55,987 nt of DNA from the NCBI GenBank assembly GCA_013375495.1, contig JABXKC010000027.1, positions 1 through 55,987 on the forward strand, given 5' to 3'. Source of the stretch: Promethearchaeota archaeon. GTDB lineage: Archaea; Asgardarchaeota; Lokiarchaeia; Sigynarchaeales; SOKP01. Made by a program: the position numbers and the translations under genes. Below, in pieces: positions 16,648-26,168 of the stretch. Within the stretch, counting starts at the first letter, position 1, and each line of letters begins with the position of its first letter. The notes under the pieces are model-generated. The model did not search any database and was not told the DNA's origin. It worked only from the letters and a program-made list of their open reading frames with translations.

Positions 16648-18333
16648 CTAAATTTTCTTTGAATCCTTAAATAGATCAAAGATATCCATTTCGTAATCTA
16701 TTGTATCTTCAGGTAGAAGATTTGGCTCCTTTATTAATTTCGCTAAATAATATACTTTAGATCCTCTTTCTAAATATTTTAGAACGGTGTAAGCCCCTTC
16801 TAAATGACTCCCACAACATAAACTTCCGTGATTTGCGAGAATTACAGCATTTCTCTCTTCTAGGCTTGTTTTTACATTATTAGCTAATTCTTCACTACCA
16901 GCTTCACCGTACTCAGAGCAAACTACCTCTCCTCCTAAATAAGGTACAAGTTCTTCCATAACGGGAGGTAGCGATAAATTAAGCGTACTAAGTATCGTTG
17001 AGTAGATACCATGAGAGTGTATGATTACATTCACGTCTTCGCGTTCTTTATAAATTCCAAGATGTAGGTGTTTTTCTACTGAGGGATTTCTTTCTCCTTC
17101 GATTACTTTACCCTCAAGATCAATAATTAAAATATCATTCGGTTCCATCTCTTCGTAATTTAAGTTACTGGGAGTGATTAATACTATTTCTTCTTCCCCC
17201 TTTTTCACCCTCATGCTCACATTTCCCGCTGATCCAATAACATGACCATCATTTAGTAATCTTTTGCAAATGTTTACAATATTTTCTTTATATTTTTTGA
17301 TTTGTTGATCTAATGATTCCTTTTTTTCCTTGAATCCTTCAAAAACTTCGGGATTTAAAACATGAGAAGGAATTCCTTTATCTAACCAAGTGACTATATC
17401 ATCCAGAAGCATTCTTGATTGTCTGTGAATCACCTCAATCGTATTTCCCCCAATATGTGGTAATACAATAGCATTATTTAATCCTAAAAACTCATTATCT
17501 TCGTCAAGAGGTTCCATGGGAAAAACATCTAAAGCCGCTCCAGCAATGGTACTATTTTTTAAAGCTTCATATAGATAATCGTAGTCTACCAGGCTTCCTT
17601 TAGCCAAGTTTATTAAAAATGCTGTGTTTTTCATCATTTTTATCCTTTCCTCGTTAATTAAATTATCATTCTCATCAGTTGCTGCGGCATGAATTGTAAC
17701 GAAATCGGATTTTTTCATTAAAGTGTCTACATCAGTTTTTTCACCATATTTTTCAACGATTTCATCTGCTACATACGGATCATAAACAAGAAGATTAACA
17801 CCAAATGGTTTTAATCGTTCGGCAACACGTTGTCCTATTTGACCAAACCCAACAATCCCAATTGTTTTATCCAATAGTTCATTACCCATGAATCTATTAT
17901 AACATTTAATCCAATCTTCAAAATCAATAACTTCAAAATCATCTGAATGCAAGAACTTATCTAGTTGAGTCAAGTTTCTTGTCAATGAAATGATTAACCC
18001 TACAGTTAATTCAGCAACCGCAACTACATTTCTTAGAGGAGTATAAATAACCGGAATCTTATTTTTAGTAGCTGCCTCTAAGTTAATATTGAATGGATCC
18101 CCCCGACACGAGCCAATCAACTTTATGTTTGTATTTTCAAATAATTCAGCTTTTTTTAAATCATCTGCGACAGTAATAAAAATATCGTAATCTTTTAATT
18201 TTTCAATCATCTCCTTGACATCAAAATAGATATTTCCAGTTTCTCTCCAACTCTCATAAGTAACATCCATTTTCTTCTTCAATTCCTTTAAAACTTCATC
18301 AGATATGCTTGCTGTTATAAAAGCTCTCATCAC
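16648..18333 (-). CDS. Fusion of a D-2-hydroxyacid dehydrogenase and a class II aldolase
   Basis: One 561-residue ORF with two enzymes. Residues 1-330 are an NAD-dependent D-2-hydroxyacid dehydrogenase (phosphoglycerate-dehydrogenase type): GIVGFGQIGQRVAERLKPFG for NAD, INLAKGSLVDYDYL, AALDVFPMEPL and the catalytic histidine in LPHIGGNT. After a linker (KKESLDQQIKKYKEN), residues 350-561 form a class II aldolase: GSAGNVSMRV, SVEKHLHLGIYKERE, IIHSHGIYS and ILANHGSLCCG with the zinc histidines. Both active sites look intact, so oxidation and retro-aldol cleavage of one pathway may be coupled. The reading frame is continuous through the junction. Confidence 0.88.
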   Translation of the reverse strand: MMRAFITASISDEVLKELKKKMDVTYESWRETGNIYFDVKEMIEKLKDYDIFITVADDLKKAELFENTNIKLIGSCRGDPFNINLEAATKNKIPVIYTPLRNVVAVAELTVGLIISLTRNLTQLDKFLHSDDFEVIDFEDWIKCYNRFMGNELLDKTIGIVGFGQIGQRVAERLKPFGVNLLVYDPYVADEIVEKYGEKTDVDTLMKKSDFVTIHAAATDENDNLINEERIKMMKNTAFLINLAKGSLVDYDYLYEALKNSTIAGAALDVFPMEPLDEDNEFLGLNNAIVLPHIGGNTIEVIHRQSRMLLDDIVTWLDKGIPSHVLNPEVFEGFKEKKESLDQQIKKYKENIVNICKRLLNDGHVIGSAGNVSMRVKKGEEEIVLITPSNLNYEEMEPNDILIIDLEGKVIEGERNPSVEKHLHLGIYKEREDVNVIIHSHGIYSTILSTLNLSLPPVMEELVPYLGGEVVCSEYGEAGSEELANNVKTSLEERNAVILANHGSLCCGSHLEGAYTVLKYLERGSKVYYLAKLIKEPNLLPEDTIDYEMDIFDLFKDSKKI

Positions 18334-18433
18334 TTCTCAACTCATTTAAAAAATACTTAGTTAATTTAGTTATTAGGTTAATTAATACCAAATAATAAAA
18401 GTTAGAATCTATAAAAAGTATATTTATATTTTT

Positions 18434-18784
18434 TTAAAACATTAGGCTTCTTAGTTTCATTAAATTCCGAATTTGACCTTCAATAACCTTAATTTTTCCT
18501 GAAGAATATGCTTTTACTGCTCCAATCTCCTTATTAAATAGCTCCAGCATTATCTTTTCCGAAGAAAATTCGATTTTTACTGGAGCGTTCCCATCGCTAG
18601 TATTATCTTTTACTTCAATTCCTTGATCTTTATTTACCAGAAGCATAACATTACGGTTAGTATCTAAGAATGTTATCTGTATGGGTTCATCGTAGTTAGC
18701 TAATTTTCTTCTAACTTTCTCTGTGTTATTATAACGGTTTTCTATTTCCTTTAAACAAGATTCTATACTATCAAATTCTGACAA
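18434..18784 (-). CDS. SCP2-like lipid-binding domain protein
   Basis: A 116-residue single-domain protein. The order of strands, followed by FSSEKIMLELFNKEIGAVKAYSSGKIKVIEG and a closing helix with IRNLMKLRSLMF, matches the sterol carrier protein 2 fold. Such domains bind lipids or acyl-CoA in the cytosol. It is between two sugar-metabolism genes, with AT-rich spacers of about 90-100 bases on each side, so its partner is unclear. Confidence 0.65.
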   Translation of the reverse strand: MSEFDSIESCLKEIENRYNNTEKVRRKLANYDEPIQITFLDTNRNVMLLVNKDQGIEVKDNTSDGNAPVKIEFSSEKIMLELFNKEIGAVKAYSSGKIKVIEGQIRNLMKLRSLMF

Positions 18785-18875
18785 TTTATCACACCCCTAA
18801 AATACTATTTCAATTTTTAAATGTATTAATTAACTCTCCTTTATAAAAATTTAATAAAATTAAGTGAGAGAGAAA

Positions 18876-20390
18876 TTACAACTTGTCAATTTTATTTTTA
18901 AGGTTTTTCCATTCTAGGTAAATAGATTTATATTTCTCTGAAATGCTAGAATTACTCTTTATCTTCTCATATGTAATGAGATCTTTAATCATTGCGTTAT
19001 AATCTGAATAAAGGTCCAAGGCTTTCAGAATATTCATTGCTACTCCTATAAAAGCTGAATCTTTTACAAAAGGAATTGAAATTTCCGAATCTAGCACATT
19101 TGCTAACAATTTACTAAATTCTTCTGATTTAGCCATACCCCCTGCACAAAAAGTTCTTGTATCTAAATCAGTATAGCTATTTAAAGCACTGTAATTTTCA
19201 TATATTCCAAATGCGATATTTTCAAGAACGCTTCTAGCAAAATCTTTAATAGTTGGGAGTTCTTCAGATATCATCATAGGAGGTTGAAAAGCAAATACGC
19301 CTCTTTTTATTGAAGTTTGATTTTTAATGTTCATATTTTCGGGTCCTAAGTACGCATAAGTTGTTAAAGCTCCTGGTTGAGACATCTTTAAATATGTATC
19401 CATTAAAAAATCTGGATTATCTCCTGAATTTGATAAAAAACATTGTTTAAACCAATTATAAGAAGCACCAGTGTTACCTGCATGCCCTTCTAATAACCAC
19501 TTTCCCTTTATTGAATGACAAGATGTCCAATAATTACTCGAGGGATCAATAATGGGTTTATCTACTACGAGATGGAGAGGGGCTGTTGTACCTAAACTGA
19601 TACCAATATCTCCTCTCTCAATCGCTCCCATACCTAACAGGGTTGCTTGAGTATCTCCTCCTGTTTTTACAATAGGAATATAACTTTGATTAAAGTTGAA
19701 TTTTTTAATTAATTCTGGTTTTAATTCGCTAACTATAGTTCCTGATTCCACAATATCTGGAAAAAAATCTGGGTCGAAATCAAAGGTTTGTATTATTTCT
19801 GAACTCCACTCTCTTCTTTTTATATCTAGTAACTGAGATTCAGCAGCAGATGAGAAATCACTAACATAGATTCCTGTAAGTTTGTATACTAACCAATCAT
19901 CCAGCATTAGAACTTTACTTATTTTTGCATAAGTTTCTTCCTCTTCTTCTCTGAACCATAATAATCTAGCTAAACAAAATAATAATGAAGGACTATGAGC
20001 GGTTATTTCAAATAGATCTTTTTCTGAAAATTCATCATCTATAAGATATGCGGAATCTATTCCACGAATATCTATATTGGGTCCTCCATAAACAACATTT
20101 CCCTTTCTGTCTAAAAATATTGATGCAATTCTTTGAGCACAAGTCGATATTCCTATAATTTTGGTATTTTGATTCTTAATTTTAGTATGAACTTGATTTA
20201 CTCCATTAATTAATTTATTCCATATATCTTCCATGTCAAAACTCTTAGCAAATCCATCTATATCCTCATTAATTACATTAATATTTTGACTATTGAAGTG
20301 AACTAAATTTAAACTTTCTGAAACTAAACCAACTTTTACGGAATTAGATGAAATATCAATTACAAGAACCATATCTTCATTTTTTTCCAT
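18876..20390 (-). CDS. FGGY-family carbohydrate kinase
   Basis: An ATP-dependent sugar kinase of about 504 residues with the actin-like fold: VLVIDISSNSVKVGLV (phosphate 1), GISTCAQRIASIFLD, IPIVKTGGDTQATLLGMGAI, GISLGTTAPLHLVV (phosphate 2) and FCAGGMAKSEEFSKLLANVL (adenosine). A GGTGA ribosome site 6 bases upstream favours ATG at 20390 over TTG at 20402. Family members phosphorylate glycerol, xylulose, fuculose, ribulose or AI-2. With two aldolase domains nearby, a role in ketose or sugar-acid catabolism is likely. Confidence 0.85.
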   Translation of the reverse strand: MEKNEDMVLVIDISSNSVKVGLVSESLNLVHFNSQNINVINEDIDGFAKSFDMEDIWNKLINGVNQVHTKIKNQNTKIIGISTCAQRIASIFLDRKGNVVYGGPNIDIRGIDSAYLIDDEFSEKDLFEITAHSPSLLFCLARLLWFREEEEETYAKISKVLMLDDWLVYKLTGIYVSDFSSAAESQLLDIKRREWSSEIIQTFDFDPDFFPDIVESGTIVSELKPELIKKFNFNQSYIPIVKTGGDTQATLLGMGAIERGDIGISLGTTAPLHLVVDKPIIDPSSNYWTSCHSIKGKWLLEGHAGNTGASYNWFKQCFLSNSGDNPDFLMDTYLKMSQPGALTTYAYLGPENMNIKNQTSIKRGVFAFQPPMMISEELPTIKDFARSVLENIAFGIYENYSALNSYTDLDTRTFCAGGMAKSEEFSKLLANVLDSEISIPFVKDSAFIGVAMNILKALDLYSDYNAMIKDLITYEKIKSNSSISEKYKSIYLEWKNLKNKIDKL

Positions 20391-20416
20391 AATATTCACC
20401 AAATAAGTTTATAAAG

Positions 20417-21058
20417 TTATGATGGAGTAATATATTTCCGCACAACATTTCCTCGTGGAATTTCTTCTTCAAATAGTATTGCTTGAAAAGAGTATATTTT
20501 AGTACTTTTTAGATCTCTCCAAGCTTCAACAGAAAGCCATGCTTTACTACAAGTGTGTTCTAAGAAAGTTTTCACATCCCAATTTCTATCGTGGTCAACA
20601 GGAACTTGAGGGAGCAATAAACCTCTTCGCATGCCTTTCTCGATTATGAGCCCATCTCTTCCTATTACGATTTTTTCAATATATTCTTTCGGATCACTTA
20701 CTTCTATTAATTTAGGGGGAGTTAAAATAGAAAGTTCAATAATAATATTATCCATTTCTTCAAGCGTGACATGCGGAAAGCGTGAATCTTCTATAGCTGA
20801 ACTTACTGACACCCTATGCACAGCATCATATAATGAGAAATTAGGTTCAATATATCCGATACAACCTCTTAAGGGATTGCCTTCAACATTATGACTATTT
20901 AAAGTCACAAATGCACCATATTTATCTGTATATTTATTCTTCATTTCATCGGGAACTATCATTCTTTTATTATTTCTAAGGAAATATTCGATATTATCTC
21001 TCGCAAATCTAATTAAAACTTTTCCATCTTCTAATGTAATTATTTCTTTATCTGTCAT
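20417..21058 (-). CDS. AMMECR1-domain protein
   Basis: A 213-residue protein of the conserved AMMECR1 family. It has the invariant LRGCIGYIEPN motif at about residues 63-73, SSAIEDSRFPHVTLEEMD, and the ELSILTPPKLIE strand. The biochemical role of the family is not settled; in archaea the domain often sits next to MEMO or radical SAM genes, neither of which is here. It lies 26 bases upstream of the FGGY kinase start on the same strand. Confidence 0.9.
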   Translation of the reverse strand: MTDKEIITLEDGKVLIRFARDNIEYFLRNNKRMIVPDEMKNKYTDKYGAFVTLNSHNVEGNPLRGCIGYIEPNFSLYDAVHRVSVSSAIEDSRFPHVTLEEMDNIIIELSILTPPKLIEVSDPKEYIEKIVIGRDGLIIEKGMRRGLLLPQVPVDHDRNWDVKTFLEHTCSKAWLSVEAWRDLKSTKIYSFQAILFEEEIPRGNVVRKYITPS

Positions 21059-21119
21059 GCTCTCACTCTTAGAATTTGCTTTCAGTATATAATAGTAGAC
21101 GGTTAATTATAATAATAAC

Positions 21120-22514
21120 TTAATCAAACTGTTTTATAATATTTCCCTTAGGTTCAGCATTATCACAATTTACTTCAATTCCATTTAAAAATACTTTCCA
21201 TATCTGAACAGAGGTTTTATAATCCTCATAGGGAGAAAATTTTGCTTTTGTTTTGAATACTTCTGGGTTAATGGGATATCTTGGAATCTTATCAACTATG
21301 ATTAAATCAGCATCGTAGCCTGCTTTGATTAATCCCTTATTCTTAATTTTAAAAATTGTTGCGGGATTTTCTGAAGTAACCTTAACAAAAGTTTCAAGAG
21401 AAAGTTCATTTCTACATACCTTATCTAATAATGTTAATGCATAGGTTTCAAATCCGGGAAATCCCGAAGGTGCGTCTAAATAATCTTGAGCTTTTTCTTT
21501 CAGTGTATGAGGTGCGTGATCCGTGCCTACAAGGTTTATATTCCCTTCCTTAAGTTCATTAAACAAGAATAAGGAGTGTTCTTCATCTCTTAAGGGAGGT
21601 AGAACTTTCCCAAAATTAGGATTGCTTAGTTGTATGGTGTTTGCCAATAAAAGGTGGTGCGGTGTTGTTTCGAAGGTAATTTTTAGGTTAGGTTTCATAT
21701 CTAAAGCTTTTCGTATTAAAGAATAACTATCTTTACAACTTATATGGCAAAAATGTACGATAGGATAATTTTCTGCGCTCAAATCCAAATCTGCTATGAT
21801 TTTATAATAATTATCGAGAACAAAGTTTACATATTTAGCTTCTAGAGTGGTGGGGAACAGATTATTATGTAATATTAATATGGGTACATCAGTTAGTGTA
21901 CCGTCGTTGTAAACTTCGCTTTTTTCTTCAGGAGATAAAGGCCAATCTGGGTGTATCAATATGGGAATTTGCAATTTTGACGAGATGTTAAGAATTTTTT
22001 GAACATTCAAATAATTTGTCCAATCGATCTCATTTAAAGAGCCTAACGGATAAATTTTAAAACCAATAACGCCTAATTCAATAATTGAAATAATTTCTTT
22101 GATATTAATATCCTTAGGAACTGCCGCGATAAATCCCACATTCACATATATGTTATTTTCTGCTTTTTTCATCCACTTTTTAATTTTAGTTGCGTTTACC
22201 GCAGGAGGAATCGTATTTGGCATATTAAAAACTGTCGTAATTCCAGAAAATGCTGCTGCTAATGTTCCAGATGAAAAAGTTTCTTTTTCGCTCTGCCCCA
22301 TATCTCTTAAATGAGAATGAATATCAATTATACCAGGTAAAATTTTTCTCCTTTCGCAGTCTACTACTATCCCATCTTCATTTTTGCTTTGAATAGATTT
22401 CAGATCATCTTCAGAGTTCTCATGTATAACAGATATGATCTTTCCATTGAGGATTAATAAAGCTCCATCCTGGAGCGAGCCATTGAAATATATAAGTGCG
22501 TTTTTTAATATCAT
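21120..22514 (-). CDS. pyrC: Dihydroorotase
   Basis: Cyclic amidohydrolase of 464 residues. IDIHSHLRDMG gives the metal histidines; IGFKIYP holds the lysine that becomes carboxylated in this family; HFCHISCKDSY gives another histidine; and GTDHAPHTLKEK contains the catalytic aspartate. ETFSSGTLAAAFSGITTVFNMPN is typical of DHOase. It closes dihydroorotate in pyrimidine synthesis; allantoinase and hydantoinase are alternatives, but the HLRDMG form fits DHOase. The start overlaps the stop of the upstream TrmY-like gene by four bases (ATGA). Confidence 0.88.
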   Translation of the reverse strand: MILKNALIYFNGSLQDGALLILNGKIISVIHENSEDDLKSIQSKNEDGIVVDCERRKILPGIIDIHSHLRDMGQSEKETFSSGTLAAAFSGITTVFNMPNTIPPAVNATKIKKWMKKAENNIYVNVGFIAAVPKDINIKEIISIIELGVIGFKIYPLGSLNEIDWTNYLNVQKILNISSKLQIPILIHPDWPLSPEEKSEVYNDGTLTDVPILILHNNLFPTTLEAKYVNFVLDNYYKIIADLDLSAENYPIVHFCHISCKDSYSLIRKALDMKPNLKITFETTPHHLLLANTIQLSNPNFGKVLPPLRDEEHSLFLFNELKEGNINLVGTDHAPHTLKEKAQDYLDAPSGFPGFETYALTLLDKVCRNELSLETFVKVTSENPATIFKIKNKGLIKAGYDADLIIVDKIPRYPINPEVFKTKAKFSPYEDYKTSVQIWKVFLNGIEVNCDNAEPKGNIIKQFD

Positions 22515-23176
22515 CTATTTAAATCTTTATCTATATTTTCTTTTTGGTCAATTAGAAAATTGACATATAAAATTTTATTTTCAACCCCTTTTATATTTGA
22601 AAGATTAGCATATTTTAATTTGTATTTTTCATCAATCAGTCTCAAAAAATCGACTAAACTGCGTAAGTTTTGAGGAAAATGAAAAATATAACAATATTCC
22701 CTTAGATTATCTAATTCTTCTAAGTTGATGATATCTGATTGCATATTTTCTTTTTCAAATTCGTTAATAACTATTATCTTATCATTATATAAATCAATAA
22801 TGTTTTCTAAAATCGATTCACCATTCAACAATCTCTTAACGAAAATCCCGGGAGTAGATTTTTGCATTCGTTGAGATTTTATTGCTTCAACTCCGTTTAA
22901 TTTATCCAAAGCCCTCTTCAAGAGTAGAGCTTGAGATCTCTCATCAGAGCCTAAATATCTCAGAGAGTTACCTTTAAACTTTATTAAAATATGGGTCGAA
23001 TCAATATAGATGTATAAATTATTGTCTTTTCTTATTGAATAAGAACAACAGAAAGATTCTCGTATAATTGAGCATACATTATATACATCTAGAGGTGTTT
23101 GTCCATTATCTATAACCTTCTTGGAATAATCGGAAATATTTTCAATAAATAATAAGAAATTTACCAATCGAATCAA
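22511..23176 (-). CDS. TrmY-like SPOUT methyltransferase (tRNA pseudouridine-54 N1), divergent
   Basis: A 221-residue protein matching the DUF358/TrmY pattern: a conserved VCSIIRESFCCSYSIRKD block (family form: C-S-N-A-F-S-H-x-R-D), then ILIKFKGNSLRYLGSDERSQ, which equals the family GxxxRYLxPDERS motif. The C-terminal cofactor-binding part is poorly kept: where the family has a GDHxG loop, this has FHFPQNLRSL, and the end reads KILYVNFLIDQ. It may be a fast-evolving TrmY or a member that lost SAM binding. The start is uncertain: TTG at 23176 or TTG three codons later. Confidence 0.65.
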   Translation of the reverse strand: MIRLVNFLLFIENISDYSKKVIDNGQTPLDVYNVCSIIRESFCCSYSIRKDNNLYIYIDSTHILIKFKGNSLRYLGSDERSQALLLKRALDKLNGVEAIKSQRMQKSTPGIFVKRLLNGESILENIIDLYNDKIIVINEFEKENMQSDIINLEELDNLREYCYIFHFPQNLRSLVDFLRLIDEKYKLKYANLSNIKGVENKILYVNFLIDQKENIDKDLNR

Positions 23177-23191
23177 AACTAAATAATCGGT

Positions 23192-24553
23192 TTAAAATCC
23201 ATCGAATTTTTTAAATATATTATCAAAACCTGGTGGCAAACCTGTTCCACCTTTTTTCCCTTTCTTTTGCATTTGTAAAGCCTTCTTCATAAATTTCTTC
23301 ATTTGATTGTATTGATCGAGCATCCTATTTATTGTAGTATAATCTGTTCCGCTTCCTATAGCAATCCTTCTTTTTCTCGTTTTTTTAATAATTTTTGGAT
23401 CATCTTTTTCTTCTTGAGTCAAAGAATTTAAAACTACTTCCCACTTCTCTAAGTTTTTTTCAGCATCATCAGATAAAGCATCAGGAATATTACCTCCTCC
23501 CATCATTGCTAAAATTTGTTTCATTTTTCCGACTTTTTTAATACTCTTCAATTGAATATAAAGATCGTCCAGTGTGAACTTACCCTTCATCATCCGTTTA
23601 ACCAAATCAGGATCTACATCGATTTCAGCTTCTTGTACTCGTTTAACCAGACCCTCTAGGTCGGGAACTCCTAATAGGGTGCCTACAAATGTAGTTGGAT
23701 TAAACTCTTCGAAATCCTCCAGCTTTTCACCGACACCAATAAATCTAATAGATTGATTAGTAGCAGCACATGCAGAAAGTGCTCCACCTCCTTTAGCTGT
23801 TCCGTCTAATTTCGTAACGATAATACTCCCGATATTAGTAGCCTTTGCAAATTCTTCTGCCTGGGAATAAGCTTGTTGACCTAAACTACCGTCGATTACT
23901 AAGATCACTTCGTTAGGTTTTAAACCAGTTTCAATTTTTTCCATTTCTTTCATTAATTCTTTCTCTTCCTTATGTCGACCAGCTGTATCAACTATAATAA
24001 TATCGTGTTCGTCATTAATAGCTTTTTTCGTTTCTCTAACCGCAAGTTTAACAGCATTTTTTTCGTTTGGATTTCCATAACATTTTACTCCAATTTGGTC
24101 TGTTAGCTGAACAAGTTGTTCATAGGCACCAGGTCGCCATGTGTCTGTCGTTACTGCGGCGACCTTATATCCTTTGCTCTTGTAAAATCGCGATAACTTT
24201 CCAACTGTTGTAGTTTTACCTGAACCTTGAATTCCAACAAGCAATATTACATTACTTTTTCCAGGTTTAATTCTAATTGGAGCGGGTTTTCCCCCTATTG
24301 TTTTTACTAACTCATCGTGAACAAGCTTGATTATAAAATCCTTCCTTCTCGCTCTTTTTAGATCAGTGTTCATTGCTTCTTTTTTAATATTTTCAGTCAT
24401 CTGGAAAACTAATTCAACTTTTACGTCAGCACTTAGTAAGGCTCTTTGTAAGTCTTGAATAATTGCGTTAATTACTTCTTTGTCAATTTGAGGTAATCCT
24501 CGCAACTTCCGCATTATTATTTCTAAATCTTTCCCCAGTTTTTTAAACGCCAT
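23192..24553 (-). CDS. srp54: Signal recognition particle 54 kDa protein
   Basis: The SRP GTPase that binds signal peptides and SRP RNA. N domain at 1-85, then the G domain with [14 protein letters not shown] (P loop), [29 protein letters not shown] and [12 protein letters not shown], and a methionine-rich M domain from about 300 ([42 protein letters not shown]). Length of 453 residues is typical. It is the first gene of a minus-strand run and diverges from aif5A. Confidence 0.97.
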   Translation of the reverse strand: MAFKKLGKDLEIIMRKLRGLPQIDKEVINAIIQDLQRALLSADVKVELVFQMTENIKKEAMNTDLKRARRKDFIIKLVHDELVKTIGGKPAPIRIKPGKSNVILLVGIQGSGKTTTVGKLSRFYKSKGYKVAAVTTDTWRPGAYEQLVQLTDQIGVKCYGNPNEKNAVKLAVRETKKAINDEHDIIIVDTAGRHKEEKELMKEMEKIETGLKPNEVILVIDGSLGQQAYSQAEEFAKATNIGSIIVTKLDGTAKGGGALSACAATNQSIRFIGVGEKLEDFEEFNPTTFVGTLLGVPDLEGLVKRVQEAEIDVDPDLVKRMMKGKFTLDDLYIQLKSIKKVGKMKQILAMMGGGNIPDALSDDAEKNLEKWEVVLNSLTQEEKDDPKIIKKTRKRRIAIGSGTDYTTINRMLDQYNQMKKFMKKALQMQKKGKKGGTGLPPGFDNIFKKFDGF

Positions 24554-24630
24554 AATAAATCGGGTTTTGTATTTATTATTTAATAATGAAAATAAACAAA
24601 AACTAATATTTTTTTTTAAATGATTATAAT

Positions 24631-24640
24631 ATTATATAAA
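24631..24640 (+). promoter_or_regulatory. Probable TATA element for aif5A
   Basis: ATTATATAAA, about 70 bases before the aIF5A start, in the divergent spacer between srp54 and aif5A. Transcription would begin near 24660 and give a leader with AAAAGGAGAAA as ribosome site. Confidence 0.4.
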
Positions 24641-24708
24641 AAAGAAATGTGAAAATAAAAAATATTACTGATTAATATTTAGAGAAAAAGAAAAGGAGAA
24701 AATAATTT

Positions 24709-25137
24709 ATGTCAATCCGTAGAACTGAAATTCAAAAGTTAAAATCAGGGCAGTATATTATGGTGGAAGATGAACCATGTATTATTAAAGCAACTGAACG
24801 ATCTAAAAGTGGCAAGCATGGACATGCGAAAGTTCGCGTTGTATGTGTCGGGGTGTTCGACAATAACAAGAGATCTCTCACAATTCCCTCTGGTCACATG
24901 TGCGAAATTCCCGAAATCATCAAAGGTACTGCTCAGATTAATTTTATTGAAGAAACTTCAATCAATATAATGGATTTAGAGACTTATGAGTCCGTGGATG
25001 TTAATTGGCCCGCAGAAGAAGATTTAAAAGCAAAATTGAAGGATTTACAGGCGGACCCCGGAAAGATGTCTTTAGCGCAAGTAGAATATTGGCAACTTGC
25101 TGGAAAAACATTAATAAACAGAGTTATTATAAATTAA
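24709..25137 (+). CDS. aif5A: Translation initiation factor aIF5A
   Basis: The archaeal EF-P/eIF5A orthologue that helps ribosomes through difficult peptides. It carries the loop SKSGKHGHAKVRVV, in which the central lysine (KHGH) is the site of hypusine or deoxyhypusine modification. An N-terminal SH3-like domain precedes an OB domain (residues 75-142). Length of 142 residues is normal. A good ribosome site, AAAAGGAGAAA, precedes the ATG. Confidence 0.96.
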   Translation: MSIRRTEIQKLKSGQYIMVEDEPCIIKATERSKSGKHGHAKVRVVCVGVFDNNKRSLTIPSGHMCEIPEIIKGTAQINFIEETSINIMDLETYESVDVNWPAEEDLKAKLKDLQADPGKMSLAQVEYWQLAGKTLINRVIIN

Positions 25138-25241
25138 TGTATTAGAACGACTAAAACAAAGATTTTATTTCAATTTCCCAAATTTTTATATTTTTTAATT
25201 TATTATTCTTGAGAAAAACCTAAAAAAGAAGCCTGAGATTC

Positions 25242-26168
25242 ATGGACAAAAAACCCATTTCATTAGCTTGCAGAATGGATTCTGAGAGAGCAATAAAATT
25301 AACAAAGAAGATTTTTGAATTTCTCGTGAAAAAAGGTGAAGTCGTTCAAATGGAAACCAGAATCGCTCCTAAGATTTTTCCACATAACGCTAAAGATTTA
25401 AAGGAGATGACGGCTGAAAATACCAAATTTTTAATTTCTATTGGTGGAGATGGAACGATACTCAGAGTGGCAGGTGGTTTACCACATCGCAACGCACCAC
25501 CTATTTTAGGAGTGAATATTGGATCTATAGGTTTTTTAGACGAGTCTAATAAGGGAACCATTTTTAACGATATAATCCGCGTATTGAATGGAGACTTTTT
25601 AATAGAGAAGTGTTCTAAATTAACTGCATTTGTGGTTAAGGGTTCTGAGGAAATTAGATTGAGTAATGCTTTAAATGAAATCCTAATTATTTCATCAAAG
25701 AGCTCAAAAGTTCTTTTAGCGTCTGTTAAAATAGATGGTTGTTTTCTAAATCGTAGTTATTTAGATGGTATAATTATATCTACTGCTGTAGGCTCTACAG
25801 CGTATAATTTAAGTGCGGGAGGTGCGATTATTAAATCTAATATGGATGCGATGCAATTAACTCCATTGAATAGTTTTGCCCGATCGGGATTGAAACCAAT
25901 GATACTTCCAATTGACAGTGAGATAGAAGTCCAACTTTTAAGGCAACGGTTAAGTGCAAAGATTATTATTGATGGTCAAAAAACCATAAAAGAAATCCAA
26001 CCAAAGACAATTATTAAAATACGCAAAGCAAATTCCCATACAAGTTTTATTCGTCTTTCCAAGAGTTTAAGCGATAATTATATTAGGCGTTTAAGAAAAA
26101 AAATAATAGGAACTATAAAGGTGCCTTTAGACGACGGTCCAGAAGAAGAATTCAATTCTGGTTTTTGA
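25242..26168 (+). CDS. nadK: NAD kinase
   Basis: Phosphorylates NAD to NADP with ATP or polyphosphate. ISIGGDGTILRVAGG is the diagnostic GGDGT motif, followed by ILGVNIGSIGFLDE, and STAVGSTAYNLSAGGAI is the second conserved block. Length is 308 residues. The C-terminal tail runs past the usual end and overlaps the start of the NOB1 gene by about 14 bases in another frame. Confidence 0.93.
   Translation: MDKKPISLACRMDSERAIKLTKKIFEFLVKKGEVVQMETRIAPKIFPHNAKDLKEMTAENTKFLISIGGDGTILRVAGGLPHRNAPPILGVNIGSIGFLDESNKGTIFNDIIRVLNGDFLIEKCSKLTAFVVKGSEEIRLSNALNEILIISSKSSKVLLASVKIDGCFLNRSYLDGIIISTAVGSTAYNLSAGGAIIKSNMDAMQLTPLNSFARSGLKPMILPIDSEIEVQLLRQRLSAKIIIDGQKTIKEIQPKTIIKIRKANSHTSFIRLSKSLSDNYIRRLRKKIIGTIKVPLDDGPEEEFNSGF

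Noticed and set aside
24601..24620. T run near aif5A as a terminator
   Set aside because: It lies in a divergent promoter region upstream of both genes, so there is no transcript end to serve.
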